From assembly GCA_025936115.1 (NCBI GenBank), contig JAICTZ010000012.1, positions 124,001 through 188,000 on the forward strand: a stretch of DNA of 64,000 bases. Direction: 5' to 3'. The DNA is from Polyangiaceae bacterium (lineage in GTDB: Bacteria > Myxococcota_A > Polyangia > Polyangiales > Polyangiaceae). Each line of letters begins with the position of its first letter. The first letter of the stretch is position 1. The notes beneath the pieces were generated by a model. It had not been told where the DNA came from, did no database searches, and saw only the letters and a list, made by a program, of their open reading frames with translations. Shown here in pieces: positions 41,788 through 51,154 of this stretch. A program made the position numbers and the translations under genes.

Positions 41788-44265
41788 ATGACACCCAGAG
41801 CGAAAAAATACAGCAACGTTCTCCGCGCCACGAGCTTGGTGTTGACGCCCCTCGCTTGTCTTCTGGCTCCTCGGGCCGCCCTGGCTGCGGACCCTGTCGA
41901 GAAGCTGCAGGAGTTTCCGCTCGACGAGGTTCAGATCACGGACGCCTACCAGAAGAACCTGTTCGACAAGGACGTCACCTACCTCATCAAGACGCTCGAC
42001 TCCGATCGCCTGCTCGCTGGCTTCAAGGCGGTGTCCACGGGCTCGAACCCCTCGAACCTGTACGGCGGGTGGGAGAACACGAACATCCGTGGACATTCGA
42101 TGGGGCACTGGCTGTCGGCCGTGGCACACGCGTACAAGCAGGCCCAAGGCAGCGATCCGACGTTGGCCGCTCAGCTCAAGACCAAGCTCGACGACGTGAT
42201 CTCGAAGCTCAAGTCCTACCAGGCATCGAACGGCTTTTTGTTCGCGACGCCCGTCTCCCAGTTCGACGACATGGATGCGGGGACCGGCAGCACGTGGGTG
42301 CCGTACTACACGATGCACAAGATCCTCGCGGGACTGATCGATGTCTACAAGTTCGAGGACAATGCGGACGCATTGCTCGTCGCGAGCAAGCTCGGAGACT
42401 GGCTCTATAACCGCGCCATGGGCTGGAGCTCGGCCGTGAAATCGAGGGTGCTCGGCTCCGAGTACGGGGGCATGAACGACGCGCTGTACGAGCTCTACAA
42501 GTACACGAACAGCGCCAATCACCTGACCGTTGCGCACGTCTTCGACGACACGAGCCTGTTTACGACCACCGCTTCGGGCAACGACACGTTGAACGGCAAG
42601 CACGCCAACATGACGATCCCGAAGTTCATCGGCGCGTTGAATCGCTACCGGGCCGTGGGCGCGGCGGAAGCGTCGTATCTGACCGCGGCCGATCAGTTCT
42701 TGGCGATCGTGCTCAAGAGCCACACCTACGTCACGGGCGGTAACAGCGAAGACGAGCACTTCCACGAGCCCGGCAAGCTCGACGCCCATCGCGACAACGT
42801 CAACAACGAGACGTGCAACGCGTACAACATGTCGAAGCTCGGGCGCGACCTGTTTTTGACCACGGGCGACGTCAAGTACGCCGACTATTACGAGCGGGTG
42901 CACATCAACGAGATCCTGTCGTCCATGAATCCCGACACGGGCATGACGACGTATTTCAAAGCCATGGGGACGGGGTACTTCAAGGTGTTCGCCTCGCCCA
43001 CGGACCACTTCTGGTGCTGCACGGGCACGGGCATGGAGAACTTCACCAAGCTCAACGACTCCGTGTACTTTCACGATTCGAAGGATCTCTGGCTGACGTA
43101 CTACGTGAGCTCGAACTTGAATTGGAAGGACCGCGGGCTCGCGCTCACCCAGACGACGGATCTTCCTCTGTCCGACAAGGTGAGTATCACCATCACTGCC
43201 GCGCCGACGGATGCCGTCGCGTTGAAGTTCCGAAAACCGTATTGGGTCTCAACCTGTCAGGTTGGGATCTCGGTCAACGGTCAGGACGTGACTCCCACCG
43301 ACGCGAGCGGCTTTCTCACGGTCAGCCGCGTCTGGCAGGCGAACGACAAGGTGGAGCTCAGGTTTCCGCTCTTCGTGCAGGCGTCGAGACTGGCGGACAA
43401 CCAGAACGCCGTGGCCTTCACTTACGGGCCGCTCGTCCTGAGCGCGGGTCTCGGCACCGCCAGCATGACCACTGTGGCGCATGGCGTGCAGGTGCTTGCG
43501 GCGACGAAGCCGTCGGGGCTGCAGGAGACCATCGCCGTCAAGAGCGGCACGATCAACGACTGGCTAGGCAATATCCGCACGAACCTGGTGCAGACCCCGG
43601 GAAAGCTGGAATTCAATCTCAAGAACACGGACTCGGACGGCAAGCTCGTGTTCGTTCCTCACTACTCGCGCTACCTCGACAGGTACGGGATCTACTTCAA
43701 CCTGTCGGGCACGTCGGGCGGGACGGCCACCACGGCGTTGGACTGCCCGACGGTCACGGTCGATCCCAGCGGCTCCGGCGGCGCGAGCGGAGCGGGAGGC
43801 ACCAGCGGTAGCGGCGGCCTCAGCGCTAGCGGCGGAGCGATCTCGAGCGGCGCTGCGACGAGCGCAGGCGGCGCGACGGCGACTGCCGGAACCACGAGCA
43901 TGGGCGGAGGCGGAGCGGGCGGTACGGGCACCGCGAGCGGTACGGGCGGTAGCCAGTCGAGCGGCGCCGGCGCTGGAGCGAGCGGCGGTACGGGACCCGC
44001 TGCTGGCGGCACCACCTCGGGTCCGGGCGGGAACACGAACGTCGGCTCCGCGGGGGCAGGCCGCGGCAGCGTAGCGACGACGGGCGGCGTGGGCGGCGCT
44101 GCCACGTCCGGCTCATCCGGCAAAACCGGTGGCGACACCAACCCGGACAAGTCCGGATGCTCGTGTCGTGTCAGCACGACGCCGTCGCCCGGAGCCTGGA
44201 TGTTCGGCCTCGCGCTCGGTCTTGGTCTGGTCGCGCGGCGCCGCGGCAAAGCCTTGTCGGCGTGA
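41788..44265 (+). CDS. GH127-like beta-L-arabinofuranosidase with MYXO-CTERM anchor
   Basis: 825 residues from the ATG at 41788 (signal ACLLAPRAALAAD; AAAGG upstream). The catalytic domain is GH127 (DUF1680): LYGGWENTNIRGHSMGHWLS, the NETCNAYNMSKLGRDL stretch carrying the conserved Glu and Cys, and DHFWCCTGTGMENF with the two further Cys. These four residues form the zinc-thiolate catalytic site of characterised GH127 enzymes, so the active site is intact. After about residue 660 comes a Gly/Ser linker and a C-terminal sorting region (SGCSCRVSTT, hydrophobic helix, then ARRRGK) of MYXO-CTERM type. It should be displayed on the cell surface to trim arabinose-containing polysaccharide. Confidence 0.88.
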   Translation: MTPRAKKYSNVLRATSLVLTPLACLLAPRAALAADPVEKLQEFPLDEVQITDAYQKNLFDKDVTYLIKTLDSDRLLAGFKAVSTGSNPSNLYGGWENTNIRGHSMGHWLSAVAHAYKQAQGSDPTLAAQLKTKLDDVISKLKSYQASNGFLFATPVSQFDDMDAGTGSTWVPYYTMHKILAGLIDVYKFEDNADALLVASKLGDWLYNRAMGWSSAVKSRVLGSEYGGMNDALYELYKYTNSANHLTVAHVFDDTSLFTTTASGNDTLNGKHANMTIPKFIGALNRYRAVGAAEASYLTAADQFLAIVLKSHTYVTGGNSEDEHFHEPGKLDAHRDNVNNETCNAYNMSKLGRDLFLTTGDVKYADYYERVHINEILSSMNPDTGMTTYFKAMGTGYFKVFASPTDHFWCCTGTGMENFTKLNDSVYFHDSKDLWLTYYVSSNLNWKDRGLALTQTTDLPLSDKVSITITAAPTDAVALKFRKPYWVSTCQVGISVNGQDVTPTDASGFLTVSRVWQANDKVELRFPLFVQASRLADNQNAVAFTYGPLVLSAGLGTASMTTVAHGVQVLAATKPSGLQETIAVKSGTINDWLGNIRTNLVQTPGKLEFNLKNTDSDGKLVFVPHYSRYLDRYGIYFNLSGTSGGTATTALDCPTVTVDPSGSGGASGAGGTSGSGGLSASGGAISSGAATSAGGATATAGTTSMGGGGAGGTGTASGTGGSQSSGAGAGASGGTGPAAGGTTSGPGGNTNVGSAGAGRGSVATTGGVGGAATSGSSGKTGGDTNPDKSGCSCRVSTTPSPGAWMFGLALGLGLVARRRGKALSA

Positions 44266-44307
44266 AAGCGGGGCCGCTCGTCGGCGGCGCTTTCGCGGCA
44301 ATGATGT

Positions 44308-46020
44308 CTAGAGCGGCTGCACGAGCGGGGGCGGGGAGAGTCGCTCGGCCTGGTAAACGCCTGCTCCCACGGGCAAAAGCAGCTCGAAGACCACGGCGCC
44401 GTCGCTCGGGCGGAACTCGAAGACGTGCGTCTGGAGCGTCTGGCTGCGGAAGCCCGCCACGGCCAGCACGTTCCCGTTGGCGAGCCGATCGGCGTCGCCC
44501 CAGTACGGCGTGTACCAGTCGGTCGTGTAGAAGCTGTCGACGCCGGTGAAGGAACCGGGAAACTCCCAGTCGAGCGTCGCCTGCATCGATTGCTCATCGA
44601 GCTTCACCTGGAGCACGCGGCTCGTGACGCCGTCCGGCTGACGCATGTTCGAGCCACGGTTGTTGTAGACGAGGATCGTGCCGTCCGAGTGGAACTCAGG
44701 ATCGTGTTGATCGTCGAAGCTAGCTCCGGCTGGCTCGAAGGTGAAGTCGCCGCCAGCTTCGCCGCCGAGGATCCAGATGATGCCCTGATCGCCCGAGCGC
44801 TTCGCCTTGATGATGCCCTGGAACCGGCAGCTCAGATAGAAGACGTCGTTCGGCAGATCGAAAGTCACCGCGTTCGGATGACACCAATCCATCGGAGCGT
44901 CGGCGGGAGGCTGCAAGTGATCGAAGAGATTCCACGACCAGACGACGTCGTTTTGCGGTGTGACCTCCTCGAGGTAGGCGCCGCCGATGCCGTTCTGCGT
45001 GAGATCGCGGAAGAATACGTAGTCGCCGTTGGAAAGCTTCTCGGCGTAGTGGGACATCGGCGCCGTCGTGGGGTCCTCGGTCGAAGCGGATGCTGGCGGC
45101 TGTGGCGGGCCCGACCAGACGACGTTGCCGCCGAGGTCGACCTCCTTCGCCGGCTCGCCCGAAGACGGGCCGAGAACGAGGTTGCCGTTCGCCAGCACGC
45201 GCAGGGAGACGTCGCCGCGCTGGTCCGCCGTGGTGCCGTTCACGAAGTACCAGACGGGTTGCCCCGTCTCGTCGAACATCGTCATGATGCCGGGCTCGGT
45301 CCCGACGAATCCGCCGTGCGAGCCCGGTGTGACGTCGGCGAGCGTCCAGCCCGCCTGCCATGCCGTCGCGTCCGGGATCTTGACGCTCGCGACGGGGAGC
45401 GACGCCGGGAGCGCGCCCGTCGTGAACATGCCTTCGGCGCTCGACGAGCCGGCCGAGTTCGTCGATACTGCCTTGAGCAGGTAGTCGGTGCTGGCGTGCA
45501 AGCCGATGACGAGCACCTTGTGAGCAGTGACTGGCTCGGAGTGCACGATGTGAAATTGGTACTGGCCTGCTCCGAATTGCACCTCGGAGCTCGCCGCGAC
45601 GTCAGTGGTCCAGCTCACGTAGCAGGAGATGGTGCTGTTCGGATTCGGCTCGACGGTGAGGCCTGACACCACCGGCACCGTGGTCGGGGCGACCGTACTC
45701 CCCGCGCCGGCGCCCCCGGTTGCTGCTCCTCCACTGCCGCCCGTCGCAGCGCCGGCACCCCCGGCGAGCCCGACGCCCGCAACACCGGCACCATTGGTAC
45801 CGGTTCCAGCACTCGCGCCTCCCACGCCGCCCGAGCTGGCATCCGTGCCCGCACCGCCGGACGCCGCCATCGGGGTGCCGCCGGAGGACGGCGAGGTTTG
45901 GCCAGCGTTCGACGCGCTGTCGCACGCGAGAAGCAGCGAAGGCGCGAGCAGGGCGGCGAGCAAAGCCGCGTGTCCGAGCGTTCGCTCACGGCGATGCGCG
46001 CACGGTGCGAGAGGAAACAT
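44308..46020 (-). CDS. Arylsulfotransferase-like (ASST) lipoprotein
   Basis: 570 residues. Signal with lipobox LLLACDSA, a Gly/Ser/Ala linker, then a fibronectin-III-like domain (GLTVEPNPNSTISCYVSWTT). The remaining 400 residues form a six-bladed-propeller-type ASST domain with GIMTMFDETGQPVWYFVNG, MDWCHPNAVTFD and the DDQHDPEFHSDGTILVYNNR block carrying conserved His residues. Related enzymes move sulfate between aryl esters and phenols. Others of this fold in myxobacteria may act on different substrates. It is convergent with the GH127 gene. Start ATG at 46020 fits the signal peptide. Confidence 0.8.
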   Translation of the reverse strand: MFPLAPCAHRRERTLGHAALLAALLAPSLLLACDSASNAGQTSPSSGGTPMAASGGAGTDASSGGVGGASAGTGTNGAGVAGVGLAGGAGAATGGSGGAATGGAGAGSTVAPTTVPVVSGLTVEPNPNSTISCYVSWTTDVAASSEVQFGAGQYQFHIVHSEPVTAHKVLVIGLHASTDYLLKAVSTNSAGSSSAEGMFTTGALPASLPVASVKIPDATAWQAGWTLADVTPGSHGGFVGTEPGIMTMFDETGQPVWYFVNGTTADQRGDVSLRVLANGNLVLGPSSGEPAKEVDLGGNVVWSGPPQPPASASTEDPTTAPMSHYAEKLSNGDYVFFRDLTQNGIGGAYLEEVTPQNDVVWSWNLFDHLQPPADAPMDWCHPNAVTFDLPNDVFYLSCRFQGIIKAKRSGDQGIIWILGGEAGGDFTFEPAGASFDDQHDPEFHSDGTILVYNNRGSNMRQPDGVTSRVLQVKLDEQSMQATLDWEFPGSFTGVDSFYTTDWYTPYWGDADRLANGNVLAVAGFRSQTLQTHVFEFRPSDGAVVFELLLPVGAGVYQAERLSPPPLVQPL

Positions 46021-46188
46021 CCCCCGAGTGTAAACGGTGAATGCAGGCCGAACAATGTGTCCACCGATCCACCGAGCGCGGGGTCAGCGTGCCTGCTGCG
46101 AGCGATGCCGGGTTACTATCGTTACTATTTGCGACCAGTGGCCTCAGCTCCGCGGGCCGAATAGACTCGGACCGCCGGAGGCCCCATC

Positions 46189-46563
46189 GTGAAGTTCCTC
46201 GTTCTCATCTACCCCGATCCCGAGCGGCTCGAGGCGCTCGCTGAGCACGCGTTCGCGTCCACCATGCGCGAGTGCCTCGCACACGCAGACGAGCTCAAGC
46301 AGCGTGGCGCACTTCTCGACACGCAGATGTTGAAGCAGGCAGCTACGGCGAAGACGCTGCGCAAGCGAAGCGGAAAGCTGCTCGTGTCCGATGGTCCGTT
46401 CACGGAGACCAAAGAGGTGCTCGGCGGGTTCAACCTCATCGAAGCGGACAGCATGGAAGCGGCGCTCGAGATGGCGGCCGGCTTCCCCTGGACCGAGTTC
46501 GGAAGCGTGGAGGTTCGCCCCATCCTGCCGATCGAGGAGATGCGCGCCCGCGTCGGAGCGTAG
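46189..46563 (+). CDS. YCII/DGPF-domain protein
   Basis: 124 residues from a GTG preceded by CGGAGG. The YCII-related fold is marked by VSDGPFTETKEVLGGFNLIE and the C-terminal GSVEVRPILPIEEM. The DGPF family is often encoded next to ECF sigma factors, but none is adjacent here. Cytosolic; function unknown. Divergent from the ASST-like gene. Confidence 0.88.
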   Translation: MKFLVLIYPDPERLEALAEHAFASTMRECLAHADELKQRGALLDTQMLKQAATAKTLRKRSGKLLVSDGPFTETKEVLGGFNLIEADSMEAALEMAAGFPWTEFGSVEVRPILPIEEMRARVGA

Positions 46564-46662
46564 CGTCGGCGCGCCGGCTATTTGTTGAGTGTCACTACGA
46601 CGTCGCTCGCTATTGAAGCCGAGCGGACTATCGTCCGGGCTCGACATTCAGAGGAGGTCGAT

Positions 46663-47118
46663 ATGAAACATATCCGGGCTGGGGTCCTCGTTTTGGGGCT
46701 ATTGAGCATGAGCTCGTTGGCGATCGCTGGGTGGCTGCCGGTGCACCAGATTGCATCGGACAAGCCGCTCTACGTCATCGACGGGAGCACGGGGGTTGGT
46801 TACACGCCGAGCTTCGGTGATTCGTCGAGCAACTGGCAGGCCTTTACGAACCAAGCATTTTCGCATGCCGTCGCCCAAGCAGCCGGCGGCCTCTACGAGT
46901 TCCGCTTGGTTCACACGAGCAGCAGCGACGACTCCACGATCGTCGGGCTCTGGGACGTCTACCGCGACGGCGTTCTCATGTGCGACGACTGCGTCGGTAA
47001 GGCGTACGGCCTCGACGCTCCCGTCGGCAACTACTTCAAAATCTACGTCGGCACGCCGCTCGCGTACGCAGAGCGCTGGCACTTCAGCGGCTACATCACG
47101 CACCGCTTCGACTACTGA
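46663..47118 (+). CDS. Small secreted protein of unknown function
   Basis: 151 residues from the ATG at 46663, which has a strong Shine-Dalgarno (GAGGAGG). The cleavable signal is MKHIRAGVLVLGLLSMSSLA. The mature part is strand-rich (GLYEFRLVHTSSSDDSTIVG, YFKIYVGTPLAYAERWHFSG) with one close Cys pair (CDDC). It resembles small extracellular beta proteins. No family is recognised. The frame upstream of 46663 is not supported. Confidence 0.7.
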   Translation: MKHIRAGVLVLGLLSMSSLAIAGWLPVHQIASDKPLYVIDGSTGVGYTPSFGDSSSNWQAFTNQAFSHAVAQAAGGLYEFRLVHTSSSDDSTIVGLWDVYRDGVLMCDDCVGKAYGLDAPVGNYFKIYVGTPLAYAERWHFSGYITHRFDY

Positions 47119-47218
47119 GGCGCGCCGCACCGGCACGGGCGCGGACGGCCTCGGCGAAACGGCCGAGGTCGTCGCGCGCCTGCAGCCGAGCTCGCTGGAA
47201 TCGGCGGCGGACTTCGGC

Positions 47219-48538
47219 TCAGAAGGGGCAGTCGGTCGCTTGCGAGGTGAACTTCGGATTGTCGGCTGCTTGGAGCCAGTCGACGAACCAGATGCAGCCG
47301 TCACGCACGCCTGTGGGGAGCTTCATGCACGCGTCGCGCGCGCATTGCTTCTTCGCTGAGTAGGCGCCGGTGCACTGGGTGAAGAAGCCGCCGTATTGAG
47401 CGCCGAGATCGCTCGTGCCCCACTCCTTGCTGCAGGCGTTGAATTGACCAACGCCGCCGCCGGGAACCATCAAGTCGAACTGGTTGCTCGCGACGTCGCC
47501 GCCGGTGTTGCTCACCTTGACGATCATCTGTTTGCCTTTGATGAGCTTCGAGCCCGGGTCGTTCGCGTTGTCTTTCCCTTCGCCGGTGAACTGGATGCGG
47601 TAGCAGCCTCCGCAATTCGGGTTGGCTTTGGCGATGTAGCCGTACGAAAGGCAGTCGTTGACCGCGTGGGGAGCCTCGTCGTAGCAGGCATACGAACCGC
47701 CGCCGTTGCACGCGCTGTTCGTGTCGCCGGTCCGCGACGTGCCGTCTTGGCTGCAGCGATGGCCGTCGGACTGTCCACAATGGGTCTGGCAACAGTCCCA
47801 GTAGCGGGTCGCGAAACCGTCGCCGCCCGATACGTTCGGCAAGCCGGCCTTCGAACAATCCACGGCGCCGGACCCGGCGCTGCCGCCCGCGGGGACGCAG
47901 CGGCCGCAACTCACGTCGCAGTACGGCGCGAACCAATCTGCCGTGCACTCCGTCGTCTGCGACGCCCAGTCTTCACACATAGCGCCCGGCCACTCTGGAT
48001 CCGCTGGTGGTTGGACGTCCACGCACGGTTTGCCGGCCGCTCCCATGCCGCCGGCCCCTGCGGGGGCACCGCCGCTGGCTACGCCGCCGCTGCTCGCCGG
48101 CGTGCCGCCGTTGCCCGTGCCGCCGCTGGCCGCCGCCGTGCCGCCTACGCCCATGCCGCCGCTGCCCCCGACGACGGACCCGCTGCCCGCGCCACCTGTG
48201 CCGGCCTGAGCCGCCGTGTTGCCCGTGCCGCCACTGCTGACGAACGTGCCGGCACTGCCGGGCGTTCCGGCCGTGGGCGCGCCACCGCGGTTCCCGGCGC
48301 CACTGCTACCGCCGCTGCTCGTTCCGCCGGCACCACCGGTAACGCCGCTAGCGCCACTGGCGCTCGAGCCGCCTCGAGCCGGATGAGTGCTGCTTCCCGC
48401 GTTGCCGGACGGTGGGAGGGTGCCGTCCTCGCTGCGACAGCCGCCGGTTGCGAGCAGAGCTCCGGTCAACACCACGATGGAGGCCGAGAGCACGGATCGA
48501 CTAGGACGCACGTTCGAAAGCCGAGGGATAGCCTGCAT
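47219..48538 (-). CDS. GH45-like endoglucanase with GSGG linker
   Basis: 439 residues. Signal with cysteine near LLATGGCRSE, a long Gly/Ser/Ala linker (about 120 residues), a short six-cysteine ShK-like segment (CEDWASQTTECTADWFAPYC, then CGRC) and a Cys-rich catalytic domain. GH45 marks are the nucleophile/base region FATRYWDCCQTHCG and the acid region FDLMVPGGGVGQFN. This would cut beta-1,4-glucans such as cellulose outside the cell. The ShK-like segment may help binding. It is convergent with the small secreted protein gene. Confidence 0.85.
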   Translation of the reverse strand: MQAIPRLSNVRPSRSVLSASIVVLTGALLATGGCRSEDGTLPPSGNAGSSTHPARGGSSASGASGVTGGAGGTSSGGSSGAGNRGGAPTAGTPGSAGTFVSSGGTGNTAAQAGTGGAGSGSVVGGSGGMGVGGTAAASGGTGNGGTPASSGGVASGGAPAGAGGMGAAGKPCVDVQPPADPEWPGAMCEDWASQTTECTADWFAPYCDVSCGRCVPAGGSAGSGAVDCSKAGLPNVSGGDGFATRYWDCCQTHCGQSDGHRCSQDGTSRTGDTNSACNGGGSYACYDEAPHAVNDCLSYGYIAKANPNCGGCYRIQFTGEGKDNANDPGSKLIKGKQMIVKVSNTGGDVASNQFDLMVPGGGVGQFNACSKEWGTSDLGAQYGGFFTQCTGAYSAKKQCARDACMKLPTGVRDGCIWFVDWLQAADNPKFTSQATDCPF

Positions 48539-48786
48539 GGGTCGCGTTGGGTCAGAGAGTGGCGTACACCCTAGCCTCCGAACGTCATCGACGCCGTTCT
48601 AAAGTGACTGCTGCGACACCCGAGAGTGCTTAAGACGTGCGGCCTCGCTGCAGTTTTTTGCAGAGGCTATTCTTGTGGGGCATCTCGGGGCACTCCGCGC
48701 CACGTGCCGATCGTCGAGGCAGCAACGACGGCGCACCGGCTGGGGACGAAAGCGCGGCCCGCGCCAAGGCCGCGCCGCCGGCCGAG

Positions 48787-49563
48787 TTACCGCGCGCGAA
48801 ACACCGCCGCGCGAATGAGGCGCATGGCTGCGTCGCGCAGCATGTCTTGGATCCCGACGGGGCCGGCTCCGTAGCTCACTTGGTAGTGCTTCCGTTCACT
48901 TTTGACTTTGCGAGCCACAGCCCAATCTTCGATGGGATAAAGCTCGAACTCCGCATAGTCGGGGTGTTGCTTGACGAGCAACTCGAAGATTTCGCGTACT
49001 GCAGGCGTGTTGAGCTCGTCGGATGACAGCTGGCGATGGCTTACGCCGTCGGTCGCATCGCGGCGTTGGTCTGCCAAGGCGTACGTCCACGAGTAGTCGT
49101 CGAACACGAGCAGGCCTCCCGGCCGCAGCAGCTTGTCCGCCAAGAAGAACGTGCCCCCGTCTATCGTCCAGTTTTTGGAGCCGTCGATGATGCAGAGATC
49201 GTAGTTCGGCTCGCAGACGTCGTTCAGCGTCTGACGTTTGATCTCGTCGTGCAAGAACCACGAGTAGCCGGTCTCGTAGCGGACGACGCGCACGTAGCGG
49301 GACAAGCCGGAACGCGCGAGCTGCTGCTCCGGTGACGGAACGTAATGGTGCTCGGACGCGAGCAGATCGACGGAGGTGATGGAACCCGAGCCGAGCTCGT
49401 CGAGGGCGGCTGCCATGTAAACGGTCGCGGTGCCGTGCGCGACGCCCAACTCGAGAATTTGTCGGGGGGAGTGCTCGAGCACCCAATCGTAAAGGCGGCG
49501 CGCATTCACCGGATGGATGAACGGAACACCCTCGAGCTGTCGCCGAATCGTTTCGAACTTCAT
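48787..49563 (-). CDS. Class I SAM-dependent methyltransferase
   Basis: 258 residues from the ATG at 49563 (MKFETIRRQLEGVPFIHPVN); the upstream frame is Ala/Arg-rich shadow. Rossmann motif I reads ILELGVAHGTATVYMAAALD, and the acidic motif II region is SITSVDLLASEHH. A late DLCIIDGSKNW and GLLVFDDYSW follow. The layout matches Methyltransf_24-type O-methyltransferases, e.g. of sugars or natural products. No neighbouring biosynthesis genes point to a substrate. Confidence 0.82.
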   Translation of the reverse strand: MKFETIRRQLEGVPFIHPVNARRLYDWVLEHSPRQILELGVAHGTATVYMAAALDELGSGSITSVDLLASEHHYVPSPEQQLARSGLSRYVRVVRYETGYSWFLHDEIKRQTLNDVCEPNYDLCIIDGSKNWTIDGGTFFLADKLLRPGGLLVFDDYSWTYALADQRRDATDGVSHRQLSSDELNTPAVREIFELLVKQHPDYAEFELYPIEDWAVARKVKSERKHYQVSYGAGPVGIQDMLRDAAMRLIRAAVFRAR

Positions 49564-49735
49564 GCGCCGTCTCCGCGCACCGTTGCGTGCATGCGCGGCG
49601 CGAAGTGCACGGCGTATGCCAACGCGATGACGCGAGATTTCGGCTGCGGCGGCCGCCCCGTGTCCGTGCGGTGCCAGCACAGTGTCGCACCACTCGCACA
49701 CCGCGCGCGAATGCGCGAAATACGTGCTCTAGAGC

Positions 49736-51154
49736 TCAGCCGAGGATCCCGGGCACCGGGTCCGAATTCGGGGCGTCGCCGAAGCCCGCCACACTCGTGC
49801 CGGTGTCGCGAATCGAGGCGTTCACGAGCGTCGTCAAGAGTCGATTGTTAGTGACGTGGTCGAGCGCGACGTACTCGGCTTGCTTGAGCAGGTGACCGCC
49901 GCTGCCCCAAATCACGACCGGCACATTTTGGAAGCTGTGGCTCGGGCCGTCCGCGATGTGATTGGTCCACATCACCAGGCAGCGATCCTGCAGGCCGCGC
50001 GCCGCGAAATGATCGAGACCCGCGGCGAGGGACGCCATGCGTACGTGGTCAATCTCGCCGTGGGCCTGCTCCGCAAGCGGATCGTCGCCCACGGCGCCGT
50101 CGCTCTGGGTGCGATGACTGATGTAATGGAACTTCCAGGCCCGATCGTTCGACGGCACGTCGTAGATGCTGTGGTCCGTTCCGTCGCCCCACTGGATGGT
50201 CGCGGTGCGGTTGAAGTTGCAGGCGAAGGCGAGCGCCACGAGGCTCATGTGCAAACGGCCGAGCTCTTCGACCGAGCCGCTCGGCGTGTAGTGATAGCCG
50301 CTCATCAGTGACTCGAGCTTGTCGGTGTCGAGGCCCATGGTCGTGCAGGCGTCGAGCGCGTCGTCACCCATGCCGTCCATCGTGAGCTCGATCTCGCGAA
50401 TTGCGTCGAAGTGCTGCTGTAGGCGCTGGTGATCGGCGCTGCTCAGGCGCGGATGCGAAAGCAGCGTCGTGAGCTCCCCGCGCACGAGATCGTGGACGCT
50501 CTTGCGGCTTTCGAGCAGGAGCCGCGCGGCGCGCTCGCCGTTCGGATCCATGCCCCCGCCCGGCGAGGCGAGGCCGACGAGCTGCGAGTAGAGGACGTAG
50601 GGATTGTCCGTCGCCTTGCGCACCGTGCCCTCGTTCGTGAACGAGAGGCGCTCGGCGATGTACCCGTTCCGGAGGTTGCCCGCGTACAAAGTCAGCGGAT
50701 CAGTGCCCGGTTGCACGTGCGAGGCAATCACCACGTCCGCGGAGGGACCGCTCGCCATGGCGGAGGAGCCGCTACCCGTCGGCGTGCTGGCGGTGAGGAC
50801 CTCGGACGAACCCGTCGCGTGACTGTCGCCGTTGTGTTGGTTGTCCGGCCACAAGTCGATGCCGGAGAGGAATAGGAGGTTTTGCGCGTGCCGAGCGAGC
50901 TCGCTCGTGGCTTTGCCGGCGTCGGCGAGTGATGCCGCGCTGAGCGCACCGGGCTGATCCGGGAAGAACTTGGGCCCGAGCACGCCGCAAGCCGCGCAGA
51001 TGAACAGACTGAAGACGGGCTCTTCGTCGATCGCCCAGGCCGAGCGCTCCGGCAGCCCTTCGAGGAACGGCAGCGCGATGCTGACGCCCGCGGCGCCGCG
51101 CAAGAAATTACGACGGTTCGTACGCGGAACACGCCGGCGATCGAGCGGTTTCAT
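49736..51154 (-). CDS. DUF1552 secreted protein with Tat signal (copy 2)
   Basis: 472 residues. Twin-arginine signal RRNFLRGAAGVSIALPFLEG. Family blocks: VFSLFICAACGVLGPKFFPD, LLFLSGIDLWPDNQHNGDSH and the late RCLVMWTNHIADGPSHSFQN. It overlaps the DUF1592 gene by four bases and is the last gene of a long same-strand run. The pair should act together in the envelope. Paralog of 14625-16172. Confidence 0.88.
   Translation of the reverse strand: MKPLDRRRVPRTNRRNFLRGAAGVSIALPFLEGLPERSAWAIDEEPVFSLFICAACGVLGPKFFPDQPGALSAASLADAGKATSELARHAQNLLFLSGIDLWPDNQHNGDSHATGSSEVLTASTPTGSGSSAMASGPSADVVIASHVQPGTDPLTLYAGNLRNGYIAERLSFTNEGTVRKATDNPYVLYSQLVGLASPGGGMDPNGERAARLLLESRKSVHDLVRGELTTLLSHPRLSSADHQRLQQHFDAIREIELTMDGMGDDALDACTTMGLDTDKLESLMSGYHYTPSGSVEELGRLHMSLVALAFACNFNRTATIQWGDGTDHSIYDVPSNDRAWKFHYISHRTQSDGAVGDDPLAEQAHGEIDHVRMASLAAGLDHFAARGLQDRCLVMWTNHIADGPSHSFQNVPVVIWGSGGHLLKQAEYVALDHVTNNRLLTTLVNASIRDTGTSVAGFGDAPNSDPVPGILG

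Noticed and set aside
41540-41790. Helical Lys/Arg-rich start-less frame with faint histone-like look.
   Set aside because: No start codon, a stop directly upstream, and resemblance too weak.
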